23,946 nt of DNA from a bacterium (GCA_030616365.1 JAUWXM010000007.1:1-23946); one strand, 5' to 3'; positions 1 to 8,374 are shown, numbered from the stretch's first letter. Notes: generated from the letters alone by a model not told the origin. Numbers and translations are program-made.

Positions 1-1
1 T

Positions 2-2743
2 GGTAGTTGCAAATGTACCGTATTCATGGAACAGGAGGTCATCTCCCGACAGAATACCCATAGGAAGAATGACCTGGTGGCCAGCCTCTGTCATGCCATT
101 GCCCACAACTACTTGAATGAATTCAAGATTGGGGATAAGAATGGAAAACATATCTTCCTCCAGGGAGGGGTGGCCCTGAATAGAGCAGTGGTGGTTGCTC
201 TCCAGTATCTGACCAAAGCCCATATCACGGTACCCCCTCACTGCGAGGTCATGGGGGCTATCGGGGCGGCCCTCCTGGCAAAGAAGATGTATCAGGGAAA
301 GACAAACTTCGTGGGCTTCAAGAAATTGAAAGGAAGAACCTACTCCTTGAAGTCTTTTGAGTGTAAGGGATGTGCCAATGTATGTACTGTCAAGATGGTT
401 GAGATAGAAAATGAGGGGATCACCTACTACTATGGCGACCGGTGTCAAAAATACCAGAAAAGCGCCGGTCAGCTATCGGTTAAAAATAACCTTCCTGACC
501 TATTCCAGAAAAGGGAGAGACTGCTTACCCGGGCTCATGAGACTAAGACAAAGAGAAATGGAGTAAAGATCGGCATGCCAAGACTCTTCTCAGTATACTA
601 TGACCTCTTTCCTCTCTGGCAGGCCTTTTTTACTGAGTTAGGATACCGGGTGATTACCTCAGAGATAACGAATAAGAGGCTTTTGGCCAAGGGCTCTGAT
701 GGCATCCTATCCGATACCTGTCTTCCTTTAGAGATGCTAACCGGTCACATAAGGAATTTATTGGAAAAGGGTGTTGACTATATCTTCCTACCCAGCGTCA
801 TCGATATGCCCAACAGGAAAGAGGATAGAAAGACCTATCTCTGCCCCCTTGTCCAGGCCTCCCCCTATATGGCAAGAGTAACTACAGAACTGGGCAAGAA
901 GTTGCTCACCGTCCCCATCCATTTCCATAAGAAGAGATATAACCTGGAAAGGGCCATGATGGAGATTGGGAGAACCCTGGGCCAGAACCCCAAGAGTGTA
1001 AAGAGGGCATTGAGCAAGGGCCTGACATCTCTCACCCATTTCAATGAGGAGATAGAGAAGAAGGGAAGAGAGATATTGGAGAATATTGGGGATTATTCCC
1101 TTCCCGTGGTCATCGTGAGCAGAAGTTATACCATTGGTGATCCAGGAATAAATGTTGATCTACCGAGGATGCTTCTGGATCTGGGTGCCCTACCCATCCC
1201 CCTCGATTTCTTACCATTGGAGGAGCAAGACCTGGGGACTTATGAAAATAAAGTTAACTGGAGTTATGGTCAGAAAATCCTGCGGGCTGCAGAACTAATA
1301 AGGAAGACTCCGCGGTTGAACGCTGTCTATTTCTCTACATTTGCCTGTGGCCCAGACTCCTTCCTGACCACATTCTTCAAGAATAGGATGGGAGGGAAGC
1401 CATTTCTAAACCTTGAGGTGGGAAAGACTACCGCTCAGGCTCATGTGCGCACAAGATGTGAGGCATTCCTGGACAGCATCAGAGAAAGGGTGGGAAAGAT
1501 TCGCCAGCTAAGTTTTAAAAGTAAAGAGGTTTCTTCTCCCACTAAACCAGGGAAGAGAAAATTGCTCATCCCCTATATGGACGAGGATGCCCATGTCCTG
1601 GTTGAGGCTCTGAAACTTATAGGGGTTGAAGCCGAACTCTTGCCCAGATCATCAGACGCCACATTAACTCTGGCCAACAGATTCATATCAGACAAGACAT
1701 GCCTGCCCACCAGGGAGACCGCAGGGGATTTCTTAGGTTATGTGCTCCGGCACCCTTGCCATCCAGATAAGATTGCTTTCTTTAACATGCAGGCGGATGG
1801 TTCCTGTAGACAGAAGTGCTATTACTTATTGCAGGAACAGACCTTGAGGGAATTGGGCTTTGAGGTTCCCATAATAACCCCTGAGCCAGGCTCCATCAAT
1901 TACTGGAAGGGGTTTGAACTAGTAAATGGGGGAATAAAGATCAGCAAGATAAGAGGGTTTAGATTTCTTCTTAGATTCTGGAAAGGCTTGGTGGCCATGG
2001 AGGTTATTAGACAATATGTCAGGGAGAGGCGTCCCTATGAATTAGTTCCCGGCAGCACTGATAGAGCATTTGAAAATAATATGAATTTAATACTGGAAGG
2101 GATACGGGAAGGCAATATAGCCTCCAGAACCTATAAACTCTTCAAGCTGATAGAAAGGGTTCCTATCGGCAGAAAGGAAGAGAGGGTTAATATCGGGATT
2201 GTGGGGGAGGCCTATGTCAGAGTCCACGAGCATAGCAATGAATACATGGTCAAAAGAATAGAATCCCTAGGCGGTACAGTCATCCTGCCCATGACTGGTT
2301 CCTTTCTGAACTATGCCTTTGAGGTCATAGCAAAGAAACATCCTATTTTGAAACCCCTAAAATACCTCCAGGAATTCCTGGAACATCAGGTCACTAAGAA
2401 GATCCGTCACCAGCTACTCTTCCCGGAGCCGAAGGCTAAAAAAATGTTAGCCGCGGCCTCCGGCTACCTTCACCTTTCAGCAGATAGTGAGGCCCTGGAG
2501 GGAACCGGTCTGGCGCGACTCTATATCGCATCCAGAAAGATTCACGGGATACTCTCCCCCGTCCCCTCCTACTGTATGCCGGGAGGGATTCTCCAATACA
2601 TGCTGGAGAAGATGCACCGAGAATTTAAGATACCGGTGCTCACCTTAAGAATGGATGGGGTTCATGATCCAAATACTAGGACAAATCTGGAAGTCTTCAT
2701 GCATAAAGCAAGGCGCTACAGGGCGCATTTAGAGGGAAAATAA
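2..2743 (+). CDS. Acyl-CoA dehydratase activase-related protein (BadF/BcrA-type ATPase + DUF2229), 5' partial
   Basis: The reading frame is open to the left edge and the residues before the first internal Met (GSCKCTVF then MEQEVIS) match the conserved CxVF-xE-E/D-VI stretch of BadF/BadG/BcrA/BcrD ATPases. The gene therefore starts upstream and 913 residues are visible. Order seen: the end of an ATPase domain (FLQGGVALN, then EVMGAIGAALLA), a short cysteine cluster (CKGC, NVC, DRC; window residues about 119-147) that could bind a metal, then a DUF2229-type region starting at IGMPRLFSVYYD. A second activase-like half follows, with cysteines in SDTCLP, DKTCLP and GSCRQKCYY. The family comprises very large proteins related to the ATP-dependent activator of 2-hydroxyacyl-CoA dehydratases, which injects electrons into radical dehydratases. 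The true substrate of the stand-alone giant form is unknown. No dehydratase subunit gene is visible beside it. The SpoIID-like gene follows after 31 bp. Confidence 0.5.
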   Translation, partial: GSCKCTVFMEQEVISRQNTHRKNDLVASLCHAIAHNYLNEFKIGDKNGKHIFLQGGVALNRAVVVALQYLTKAHITVPPHCEVMGAIGAALLAKKMYQGKTNFVGFKKLKGRTYSLKSFECKGCANVCTVKMVEIENEGITYYYGDRCQKYQKSAGQLSVKNNLPDLFQKRERLLTRAHETKTKRNGVKIGMPRLFSVYYDLFPLWQAFFTELGYRVITSEITNKRLLAKGSDGILSDTCLPLEMLTGHIRNLLEKGVDYIFLPSVIDMPNRKEDRKTYLCPLVQASPYMARVTTELGKKLLTVPIHFHKKRYNLERAMMEIGRTLGQNPKSVKRALSKGLTSLTHFNEEIEKKGREILENIGDYSLPVVIVSRSYTIGDPGINVDLPRMLLDLGALPIPLDFLPLEEQDLGTYENKVNWSYGQKILRAAELIRKTPRLNAVYFSTFACGPDSFLTTFFKNRMGGKPFLNLEVGKTTAQAHVRTRCEAFLDSIRERVGKIRQLSFKSKEVSSPTKPGKRKLLIPYMDEDAHVLVEALKLIGVEAELLPRSSDATLTLANRFISDKTCLPTRETAGDFLGYVLRHPCHPDKIAFFNMQADGSCRQKCYYLLQEQTLRELGFEVPIITPEPGSINYWKGFELVNGGIKISKIRGFRFLLRFWKGLVAMEVIRQYVRERRPYELVPGSTDRAFENNMNLILEGIREGNIASRTYKLFKLIERVPIGRKEERVNIGIVGEAYVRVHEHSNEYMVKRIESLGGTVILPMTGSFLNYAFEVIAKKHPILKPLKYLQEFLEHQVTKKIRHQLLFPEPKAKKMLAAASGYLHLSADSEALEGTGLARLYIASRKIHGILSPVPSYCMPGGILQYMLEKMHREFKIPVLTLRMDGVHDPNTRTNLEVFMHKARRYRAHLEGK

Positions 2744-2774
2744 AGAAAATGGGCTGAAAAAGGGGAAATTTAAG

Positions 2775-3905
2775 GTGAAGAAAGTTTTATTATTAGCAAT
2801 TCTAATTTTAGTGAGCCTTATTCTGGTTGGCTTTAGAGATAATCCCGATCCTAAGATTCGGGTGGCTATTCTTTTAGATGCTTCATCTGTAAAGATATCT
2901 GCTACGGGAAGATTTAAAATCTTTGCTCCTGGAAAGTTGGAGGCCGTGGCTACTGGCGATGAGAATTCTATCTATATGATTCGGCCTGGCCTCTTTGGTC
3001 TAAAGATGGAGGGACCAGAGGAGTATGGAGATATCTTGGAGGTTAAGCCCTTAGGGGATTCTTTTATAAGAGTAAATAACCGGACCTATCGAGGAGAGAT
3101 AGAGGCTAGAAAGAGAAATGATACCTTACTAGTCATTAATGAGGTGGACTTGGAGGAGTATCTCTATGGAGTGATGAAGCACGAGATATCGCCTGCTTGG
3201 CCCATAGAAGCGGTAAAGACCCAGGCCGTAGCTGCCAGAAGTTTCGCTTTGAATAAAAAACTAAAGAACATCGGTAAGCCCTATGACTTATGTGCCACTA
3301 TTACCTCTCAGGTATATGGTGGCTTATCTGGCGAAGACCCCAGGTCTAATAAGGCCATTGATGAAACCAGAGGGGAGATACTTATCTATCAAGGAAAACC
3401 AATAGCTGCCTATTATCATGCTACCTGTGGAGGGGAGACAGAGGATGTAGAGGATGTCTGGGGCGGAAGACTACCCTATCTGGAGAGTGTCAGATGCAAG
3501 TACTGTAAGGATTCTCCTCACTATGAGTGGGAAGAGAAGTTAAGCCTTTTAGAGATCAGCAATGCCTTGAGCCATAAAGGGATTAGTGAGATTGAGTCTA
3601 TAGAGGTCTATAAAAGAGGGGGCACAGGAAGAGTGGTAAAATTGGTTGTAGAGGATGAATTCGGTAAGCATATTATTTCTGGGAATCATTTTCGGATGGC
3701 TCTCGGTCCTAATCTAATTAGGAGCACCCTCTTCAAGATGAAAAAGAAGAGAGGGAGGGTTGAATTTAAGGGGAAAGGCTGGGGGCATGGAGTGGGGATG
3801 TGTCAGTGGGGAGCAAGGGGAATGGCAGAAAAAGGCTATAATTATAGGGAAATTCTAAAACATTATTACTTCAATGTTAAAATAAAGAAAATGGATAATA
3901 GATAA
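2775..3905 (+). CDS. SpoIID/LytB-domain protein, probable peptidoglycan-acting lytic transglycosylase
   Basis: This is a 376-residue protein with an N-terminal hydrophobic segment (residues 3-20, signal peptide or anchor), so it should act outside the cytoplasmic membrane. The SpoIID signature is clear at residues 123-160: EVDLEEYLYGV, then HEISPAWPIEAVKTQAVAARSF, with the expected catalytic Glu at 137. The C-terminal GWGHGVGMCQWGARGMA motif is also intact. Cys218 (HATCGG) and Cys241/Cys244 (CKYC) could form the zinc site reported for some SpoIID proteins. Family members cleave glycan strands lacking stem peptides; outside sporulating Firmicutes, SpoIID-domain proteins also occur in non-sporulating bacteria, so this gene is no evidence of sporulation. 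The start is GTG at 2775, preceded by AGGGG; no in-frame ATG gives a better signal peptide. Its 3' end is 32 bp before yajC. Confidence 0.5.
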   Translation: MKKVLLLAILILVSLILVGFRDNPDPKIRVAILLDASSVKISATGRFKIFAPGKLEAVATGDENSIYMIRPGLFGLKMEGPEEYGDILEVKPLGDSFIRVNNRTYRGEIEARKRNDTLLVINEVDLEEYLYGVMKHEISPAWPIEAVKTQAVAARSFALNKKLKNIGKPYDLCATITSQVYGGLSGEDPRSNKAIDETRGEILIYQGKPIAAYYHATCGGETEDVEDVWGGRLPYLESVRCKYCKDSPHYEWEEKLSLLEISNALSHKGISEIESIEVYKRGGTGRVVKLVVEDEFGKHIISGNHFRMALGPNLIRSTLFKMKKKRGRVEFKGKGWGHGVGMCQWGARGMAEKGYNYREILKHYYFNVKIKKMDNR

Positions 3906-3937
3906 GAAAAACGAATCTATATAAAGGGAGGTATAGA

Positions 3938-4249
3938 ATGAATCAGGCATACGCCATGGCACGACCAGAGGGAGCGGCCCCTGGGGCAGCAGGAGGTTTG
4001 GGACCTTTTCTTCCCATAATCTTAATCTTTATCATCTTCTACTTCCTCCTCATCCGACCTCAACAGATAAAGCAGAAGAAACACAGGGAGATGCTACAGA
4101 ATCTGGAAAGGGGAGATGAGGTAGTAACCAATGGTGGGGTTCATGGGACTATTGTGAGGATCAAAGAGGATGTCATCACCTTAAAAGTAGCAGAGAAGAT
4201 GGAGATTCAGGTTTCCAAGAGCGCCATCGCCCACCGCAAAAAGAAATAG
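3938..4249 (+). CDS. yajC: Preprotein translocase subunit YajC
   Basis: A 103-residue protein with the typical YajC layout: a short Ala/Gly/Pro-rich N-terminus, one transmembrane helix (about residues 24-42, ending in the conserved IRPQQ), then a small soluble domain with the family motif GDEVVTNGGVHGTI and a basic tail. Usual YajC length is about 85-115, so it is complete. YajC associates with SecDF and the SecYEG channel in the inner membrane. An excellent Shine-Dalgarno (GGGAGG) lies before the ATG at 3938. In many bacteria yajC directly precedes secD and secF; here an HD-domain gene and a repeat-filled gap intervene. Confidence 0.5.
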   Translation: MNQAYAMARPEGAAPGAAGGLGPFLPIILIFIIFYFLLIRPQQIKQKKHREMLQNLERGDEVVTNGGVHGTIVRIKEDVITLKVAEKMEIQVSKSAIAHRKKK

Positions 4250-4280
4250 TAAGTAGCATATTGCATATCGCTGGTCGCAG

Positions 4281-4326
4281 GTCGCTTTAGAAACGATAAG
4301 CGACAAAGTCCCGATTGCATCGGGAC
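4281..4326. repeat. Two tandem perfect hairpins after yajC
   Basis: The 133 bp between yajC and the HD gene hold two stem-loops: GTCGCTT (4281-4287) pairs with AAGCGAC (4298-4304), and GTCCCGAT (4308-4315) pairs with ATCGGGAC (4319-4326) across a TGC triloop. No T-run follows, so these are not classic intrinsic terminators, though they could stop RNA decay or pause transcription. Just upstream is a short 7-bp-phased run (GCTGGTC, GCAGGTC, GCTTTAG) resembling the heptad arrays found elsewhere in the window. Confidence 0.5.
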
Positions 4327-4330
4327 TCAA

Positions 4331-4370
4331 TTTAGCGCTTGGGCGGACTTTTAGCGTCTTGGCGGTTGCA
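4331..4370 (+). repeat. Dispersed leader repeat ending in GGCGGTTGCA, copy 1
   Basis: This stretch (key part AGCGTCTTGGCGGTTGCA, 4353-4370) ends exactly where the Shine-Dalgarno AGGAGGG of the HD gene begins. A related sequence lies on the - strand at 8932-8972, ending in GCGGTTGCA immediately before the rpmB Shine-Dalgarno. The same orientation and the same position relative to a start codon argue for one dispersed element rather than chance. Confidence 0.5.
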
Positions 4371-4382
4371 AGGAGGGAGATT

Positions 4383-5048
4383 ATGCCAAAAATTACTTTG
4401 AATAATGTGGTAAAGAACGAGAAGGTAAGAGCCTATCTGGAAGGAGCGAATAGACAATTAGGAGCCATAGGCTATACAGAGCATGGCCACCGCCACGCTG
4501 ACCTCACAGCAAAGATTGCCAGAAACATCCTTCTTCGCCTAGGGTATAGCAAGGGCGAGGCAGAACTGGCTGCTATCGCCGGCTATTTGCATGATATCGG
4601 CAATGTGGCGGGAAGGACGAACCATGGCCAGGCAGCAGCCATCTTAGCCTCCCGTATCCTGGGAGAGATGGGGATGAAAGAAAAAGATATCGCAATCATC
4701 ATGGGAGCGGTGGGGAATCATGAGGAGGAGATTGGAGAACCCCCTTCCCCTCAGGCAGCCGCCTTAGTCATCGCAGATAAATCGGATGTTCATAGGTCAC
4801 GGGTGAGAAATCCCAACATAGCCACCTTTGACATTCATGATAGGGTGAATTATGCTGCAGAGCACTCCTTCGTTAGGGTGGACGAAAAGAAGAAAACCAT
4901 CGCCCTGGAGCTGACCATTGATACCAAGATTTCTCAGGTTATGGAGTACTTTGAAATCTTCTTATCCCGGATGATGATCAGTAGAAGAGCCGCCAAGGTC
5001 TTAAAGTGTGACTTCAAATTAGTAATTAACGGAGTGAAGCTCCTCTAA
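4383..5048 (+). CDS. HD-domain metal-dependent phosphohydrolase
   Basis: A 221-residue HD-domain protein. Candidate metal ligands are His38 (HGHRHAD), the His70-Asp71 pair in YLHDIGN, His81 (TNHG), His113 (GNHEE) and Asp132/Asp135 in IADKSDVHRSR. The pattern H...HD...H...H...D is that of HD hydrolases acting on nucleotides or cyclic dinucleotides; the substrate cannot be told from sequence. No transmembrane segment or sensor domain is seen, so it is probably cytoplasmic. The C-terminal third (about 150-221) is a mixed region of unknown fold. The start is ATG at 4383, chosen because AGGAGGG lies 5-6 bases upstream; an in-frame TTG at 4359 would put that Shine-Dalgarno inside the gene. It lies between yajC and secDF, but a link to secretion is only positional. 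Confidence 0.5.
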   Translation: MPKITLNNVVKNEKVRAYLEGANRQLGAIGYTEHGHRHADLTAKIARNILLRLGYSKGEAELAAIAGYLHDIGNVAGRTNHGQAAAILASRILGEMGMKEKDIAIIMGAVGNHEEEIGEPPSPQAAALVIADKSDVHRSRVRNPNIATFDIHDRVNYAAEHSFVRVDEKKKTIALELTIDTKISQVMEYFEIFLSRMMISRRAAKVLKCDFKLVINGVKLL

Positions 5049-5050
5049 AT

Positions 5051-5223
5051 AGTTGACAAGTTGATAAGTTGATAAGTTAATAAGTAACAAAGTATGCTTC
5101 AAGTCTCAAGCCGCAAGCCTCAGGCTTCAAATTAATGCAGGAGTTAGGTAATGAAGTATCTTTGACCTGCAGCTTGTAGCCTGAAGCCCCTAACTTGTTT
5201 CCTTGTTAACTTGTATACTTATC
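5051..5223. repeat. Composite palindromic array of 8-bp and 7-bp units
   Basis: This array fills almost the whole gap before secDF. The left arm has five 8-bp units from 5051 (AGTTGACA, AGTTGATA, AGTTGATA, AGTTAATA, AGTAACAA) and then five 7-bp units from 5096 to 5130 (GCTTCAA, GTCTCAA, GCCGCAA, GCCTCAG, GCTTCAA). A spacer of about 31 bp follows. The right arm is the inverse: four heptads 5162-5189 whose complements read GCTTCAG, GCTACAA, GCTGCAG, GTCAA, then octads 5190-5223 whose complements read AGTATACA, AGTTAACA, AGGAAACA. So both unit types are mirrored in order around one centre. The right end stops at the secDF Shine-Dalgarno. Confidence 0.5.
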
Positions 5224-5236
5224 AGGAGAAGGAAGA

Positions 5237-7477
5237 ATGGATAAAAATAGACTCGTCAAATTATTGACCATTATTCTGGTAATCGGCCTTGCTCTATGGC
5301 AACTCTATCCCAGTCTTAAGTATTATAAATTGAGTCCAGAAGAGAGGGAATTAGAAAAGGAGTTAAAAGATAGAGCCATCCATCTGGGCCTGGACCTCCA
5401 GGGAGGAATGCATCTTGTCTTAGAGGTGGACACCAAAGATATGTCAACCAAGGATGCTAATCTCGCTGTAGAACAGGCCTTGATTATTATAAGAAATCGA
5501 GTGGATCAATTTGGAGTAGCAGAACCTAAGATCCAAAGACAGGGGAAGAAAAGGATCATTGTTCAACTTCCCGGGATAAGGGATCCGGAGAGAGCCAAAG
5601 AGCTCATTGGGAAGACAGCCCTCTTAGAATTCAAAATAGTTAAAGATTGGGCAGATAGTAAAGAGAAACTTTTAGAGAAACTCTCTAATGAGATACCCTT
5701 GGGATACTATATTCCAGAGAGCAAGGAAGAGGAGGTCTTCTTAGTAGAGAAAGAACCAGCGCTAACGGGAAGGGAATTATCCACTGCCGCCCCAGAGATC
5801 TACGAGGCGCGACCCGAGGTCTCTTTAGAGTTTACCAGAAAGGGGGCGGGAATATTCAAGGAGGTGACCGGGAAGCATGTAGGAGACCGATTGGCCGTTG
5901 TCCTCGATGATGTAGTCTATTCTGCCCCAGTAATCAGGGAGAAAATAACGGGTGGAAAAGCTCGCATTACTGGTCGCTTCACCATGGATGAGGCAAAGGA
6001 TCTGGCGGTAGTCTTGAGGTGCGGTGCCCTACCCAGTTCTGTGGAGAAGATTGAGGAGCGGACGGTTGGCCCTTCCTTAGGCCTGGACTCTATAAATAAA
6101 GGAGTAAGGGCCGCTATCTTAGGATTAATCCTGGTTGCCCTCTTCATGCTTATTTATTATCGTTTCTCAGGCCTTATTGCTAACTTCGCTCTTTTTCTAA
6201 CTCTCCTTCTTCTTATGGCTGCTTTAGCCGGCTTCGGTGCCACCCTTACCCTTCCGGGAATTGCTGGTATCATATTGACCATCGGTATGGCGGTGGATGC
6301 CAACGTCCTAATCTTTGAGAGAATGAAAGAAGAACTGAGAAGTGGAAAGTCGATCAGAGCCTCCGTAGAAGGGGGCTACACCAAAGCCTTTTTGACCATT
6401 ATGGATGCCAACGTCACCACATTAATCGCTGCCCTGGTTCTCTTTCAATTCGGTACCGGTCCAGTGAAAGGCTTTGCTGTTACTCTATCCATTGGGATAC
6501 TGGCCAGCATGTTCTCTGCCCTCATAGTCTCACGAGCCATCTTCGAATTCTTAACCAGTCGGCGAAGATTTAAGAGACTCTCCATGGCCAGCCTCATCGG
6601 CCCCACCAGAATAGATTTCATAAATAGGCGTAAGATCGCCTTTGCTTTTTCCCTCCTTCTAATTGTTGTTGGGCTGGTTTCTTTTGTGACCAAGGGGGAA
6701 GCGAGATTATTGGGAATAAAGAAGAACTTCGGCATTGATTTCCGGGGAGGAAGTTTAGTCCAATTCAGGTTCACCTCTCCCGTTAGTGCAAATGAAGGAA
6801 GGAAGGCTTTGAATGAGATCGGACTGGGAGCAAGCACCATCCAGCAGTTCGATGCTGGCAAGGGAATGATCATCAGAAGCACTAAAGATGCTGTTACTCC
6901 TATTGTAAGTAAGTTTTCCCAGGCCTTTAAATTAGAGGAGGTCCAGCGACGGGAGATGGTAGGTCCAGAGGTGGGTAGGGACCTAAGAAAGGCAGCCTTC
7001 CTTGCTCTATTCTGGGCTTTAATCGGGATACTAATCTACATTGCCTGGAGGTTTGAGTTCAGATTTGCCATCGCTGCCGTAATTGCTTTATTCCATGATG
7101 TCTTGATTACCATTGGCGCTTTTTCTTTAACTGGGAGAGAATTTTCCCTTCCCATCATCGCTGCTCTATTGACCATCGTTGGCTATTCATTGAATGATAC
7201 TATCGTGGTCTTTGACCGAATACGGAGGAATACAAAAATACTGCGAAAAGAATCTTATCCCGTTATGGTCAATACCAGTATCAATGAGACTCTCTCTCGG
7301 ACGCTTCTCACTTCGCTAACCACCCTGGTCGTTGTTTTATGCCTCTTCTTCCTGGGAGGAGAGGTAATCCATGACTTCGCCTTCGCCCTATTGATTGGCA
7401 TTATCGTAGGAACCTATTCTAGCATCTTTGTTGCCAGCCCCATCCTTGTTGCCTGGCAAAAGAGAGCAAGGAGATAG
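5237..7477 (+). CDS. secDF: Protein translocase subunit SecDF (natural SecD-SecF fusion)
   Basis: A single 746-residue protein carrying both halves of the proton-driven Sec accessory complex, which pulls exported proteins through SecYEG from the outer face of the inner membrane. The SecD half (about 1-445) has an N-terminal helix (7-23), the signature LGLDLQGGMHL (50-60), a periplasmic region, and transmembrane helices from about 290 with GMAVDANVLIFERMKEE. The SecF half (about 455-746) has its own first helix near 466-485, FGIDFRGGS (498-506) and VGYSLNDTIVVFDRIRRN. A stretch of about 15 basic/polar residues (SRRRFKRLSMASLIG) links the two. SecDF fusions are known in Bacillus and several other phyla, while most bacteria keep two genes. 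The frame is uninterrupted through the joint. The ATG at 5237 follows AGGAGAAGGAAG. Confidence 0.5.
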   Translation: MDKNRLVKLLTIILVIGLALWQLYPSLKYYKLSPEERELEKELKDRAIHLGLDLQGGMHLVLEVDTKDMSTKDANLAVEQALIIIRNRVDQFGVAEPKIQRQGKKRIIVQLPGIRDPERAKELIGKTALLEFKIVKDWADSKEKLLEKLSNEIPLGYYIPESKEEEVFLVEKEPALTGRELSTAAPEIYEARPEVSLEFTRKGAGIFKEVTGKHVGDRLAVVLDDVVYSAPVIREKITGGKARITGRFTMDEAKDLAVVLRCGALPSSVEKIEERTVGPSLGLDSINKGVRAAILGLILVALFMLIYYRFSGLIANFALFLTLLLLMAALAGFGATLTLPGIAGIILTIGMAVDANVLIFERMKEELRSGKSIRASVEGGYTKAFLTIMDANVTTLIAALVLFQFGTGPVKGFAVTLSIGILASMFSALIVSRAIFEFLTSRRRFKRLSMASLIGPTRIDFINRRKIAFAFSLLLIVVGLVSFVTKGEARLLGIKKNFGIDFRGGSLVQFRFTSPVSANEGRKALNEIGLGASTIQQFDAGKGMIIRSTKDAVTPIVSKFSQAFKLEEVQRREMVGPEVGRDLRKAAFLALFWALIGILIYIAWRFEFRFAIAAVIALFHDVLITIGAFSLTGREFSLPIIAALLTIVGYSLNDTIVVFDRIRRNTKILRKESYPVMVNTSINETLSRTLLTSLTTLVVVLCLFFLGGEVIHDFAFALLIGIIVGTYSSIFVASPILVAWQKRARR

Positions 7478-7479
7478 GG

Positions 7480-7680
7480 GCTACAAGCTTCAGGCCGCAG
7501 GCCACGTTAAGGGGTTAGGGTAACGAAGCCCGTATCGGTTACGTTTAAAGGTTAGGTAATAGAATATCAGATTATCTGAAATCTCATTCTGGTATTTTGA
7601 TGTTTTGATGCTCTTTTTTACGACTGACGTAACCCCTAAACGAAACGGGTCTCCTAACCGTAACCTATGGACGTAACCCT
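7480..7680. repeat. Intergenic repeat region: heptad arm plus large imperfect inverted repeat
   Basis: This fills the 230 bp between secDF and the DUF456 gene. It starts three bases after the secDF stop with three heptads of the GCYNCAR family (GCTACAA, GCTTCAG, GCCGCAG; 7480-7500). A left arm of about 7506-7558 (rich in GGGGTTA, GGTTACG and AGGTTAGG) is then answered by a right arm at about 7626-7680 whose complement carries the same words. The centre has the 13-bp palindrome TCAGATTATCTGA (7568-7580) and a direct octad repeat (TTTTGATG twice). No gene is visible. There is no heptad right arm, unlike the other copies. Confidence 0.5.
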
Positions 7681-7707
7681 TATTTGTTGTCTGATTTGGA
7701 AGAAACT

Positions 7708-8208
7708 ATGCATCTCGCAGGTAATATTATCTTCATCATTATCTTAGTTGCTGCCCTGATTGCTATTCCTCTTGGCATTCCGGGAACATTCGTTATCTTT
7801 TTAGCAAGTGTTATATATGGAGTAATTACCCGCTTCGCCCAGATTACCCAAACTTTAATCTGGATTCTTTTGGGAATTGCTCTCTTCGGAGAATTGATGG
7901 AATACTTCGCCGGAATATTGGGAGCGAAGAAGTTTGGGGCTTCTCGGGCAGGAATTATTGGAGCAATAGTCGGAGGGATTCTGGGCGGGATAGTGGGAAC
8001 GGGGCTTCTTCCTCTTATCGGTTCCGTAATTGGACTATTAATTGGCGCCTTCTCTGGCGCCTTTTTTGTGGAACTGGCAATAAAGAAAAAGCCTGCTCAA
8101 GCATTGCGAGCAGGCTGGGGAACCTTTACCGGTAGGATTGGTGGTATCCTTACTAAGGTTATCTTGGGAATAGTAATGATAATCTTAATTTTGGTGAGAC
8201 TTTTTTGA
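7708..8208 (+). CDS. DUF456-family small membrane protein
   Basis: A 166-residue, highly hydrophobic protein of the DUF456 type: helices at about residues 4-30, 42-60 and 78-112, and a C-terminal helix at 143-165. Glycine-zipper-like runs (GIIGAIVGGILGGIVGTG) and IPLGIPGTFVIFL near the N-terminus are typical of the family. No enzymatic motif is seen and the function is unknown. The start chosen is ATG 7708, with GGAAGA 4 bases upstream. An in-frame TTG at 7684 would add eight residues (MLSDLEET) but has no ribosome-binding site in front of it. It is isolated from secDF by the repeat region and followed directly by a hairpin-rich leader. Confidence 0.5.
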   Translation: MHLAGNIIFIIILVAALIAIPLGIPGTFVIFLASVIYGVITRFAQITQTLIWILLGIALFGELMEYFAGILGAKKFGASRAGIIGAIVGGILGGIVGTGLLPLIGSVIGLLIGAFSGAFFVELAIKKKPAQALRAGWGTFTGRIGGILTKVILGIVMIILILVRLF

Positions 8209-8366
8209 GGTATCGGAATTTCAACAAATTCCAATACCGATGATTAGGGGGTTTGGGGGAAAGAATCTGCTTGCCCCCAAGGGGTGACAGTGGAGTTCCG
8301 ATCCAGTGAATCGGGACGGAACGCCAGAGGGGCAAAGCCCCTATGGAAGTATCCCCGAAGGGGATA
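8209..8366 (+). promoter_or_regulatory. Hairpin-rich leader of the DUF1858-like gene, last hairpin covers its ribosome-binding site
   Basis: At least four stem-loops follow one another: GGTATCGGAATTT (8209-8221) with 8226-8238 (one mismatch); GTTCCG (8295-8300) with CGGAAC (8317-8322); AGGGGC (8328-8333) with GCCCCT (8337-8342) across an AAA triloop; and TATCCCC (8350-8356) with GGGGATA (8360-8366) across a GAA triloop. The 3' strand of the last hairpin contains the only good Shine-Dalgarno (AAGGGGA, 8358-8364) for the ATG at 8375, so folding would mask it. The first hairpin begins right after the stop codon of the preceding gene. That this controls translation is inference. Confidence 0.5.
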
Positions 8367-8374
8367 TCTTGAAG

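Noticed and set aside
2775..3905. SpoIID as a sign of endospore formation
   Set aside because: SpoIID/LytB domains occur in many non-sporulating bacteria and no other sporulation gene is in the window.
5051..5223. CRISPR-like array
   Set aside because: Units are 7-8 bp, contiguous, without spacers, and mirrored; no cas genes are present.
8306..8374. Longer N-terminus for the DUF1858-like gene
   Set aside because: It would translate the hairpin leader (NRDGTPEGQSPYGS...), starts at a non-ATG codon and places the Shine-Dalgarno inside the gene.
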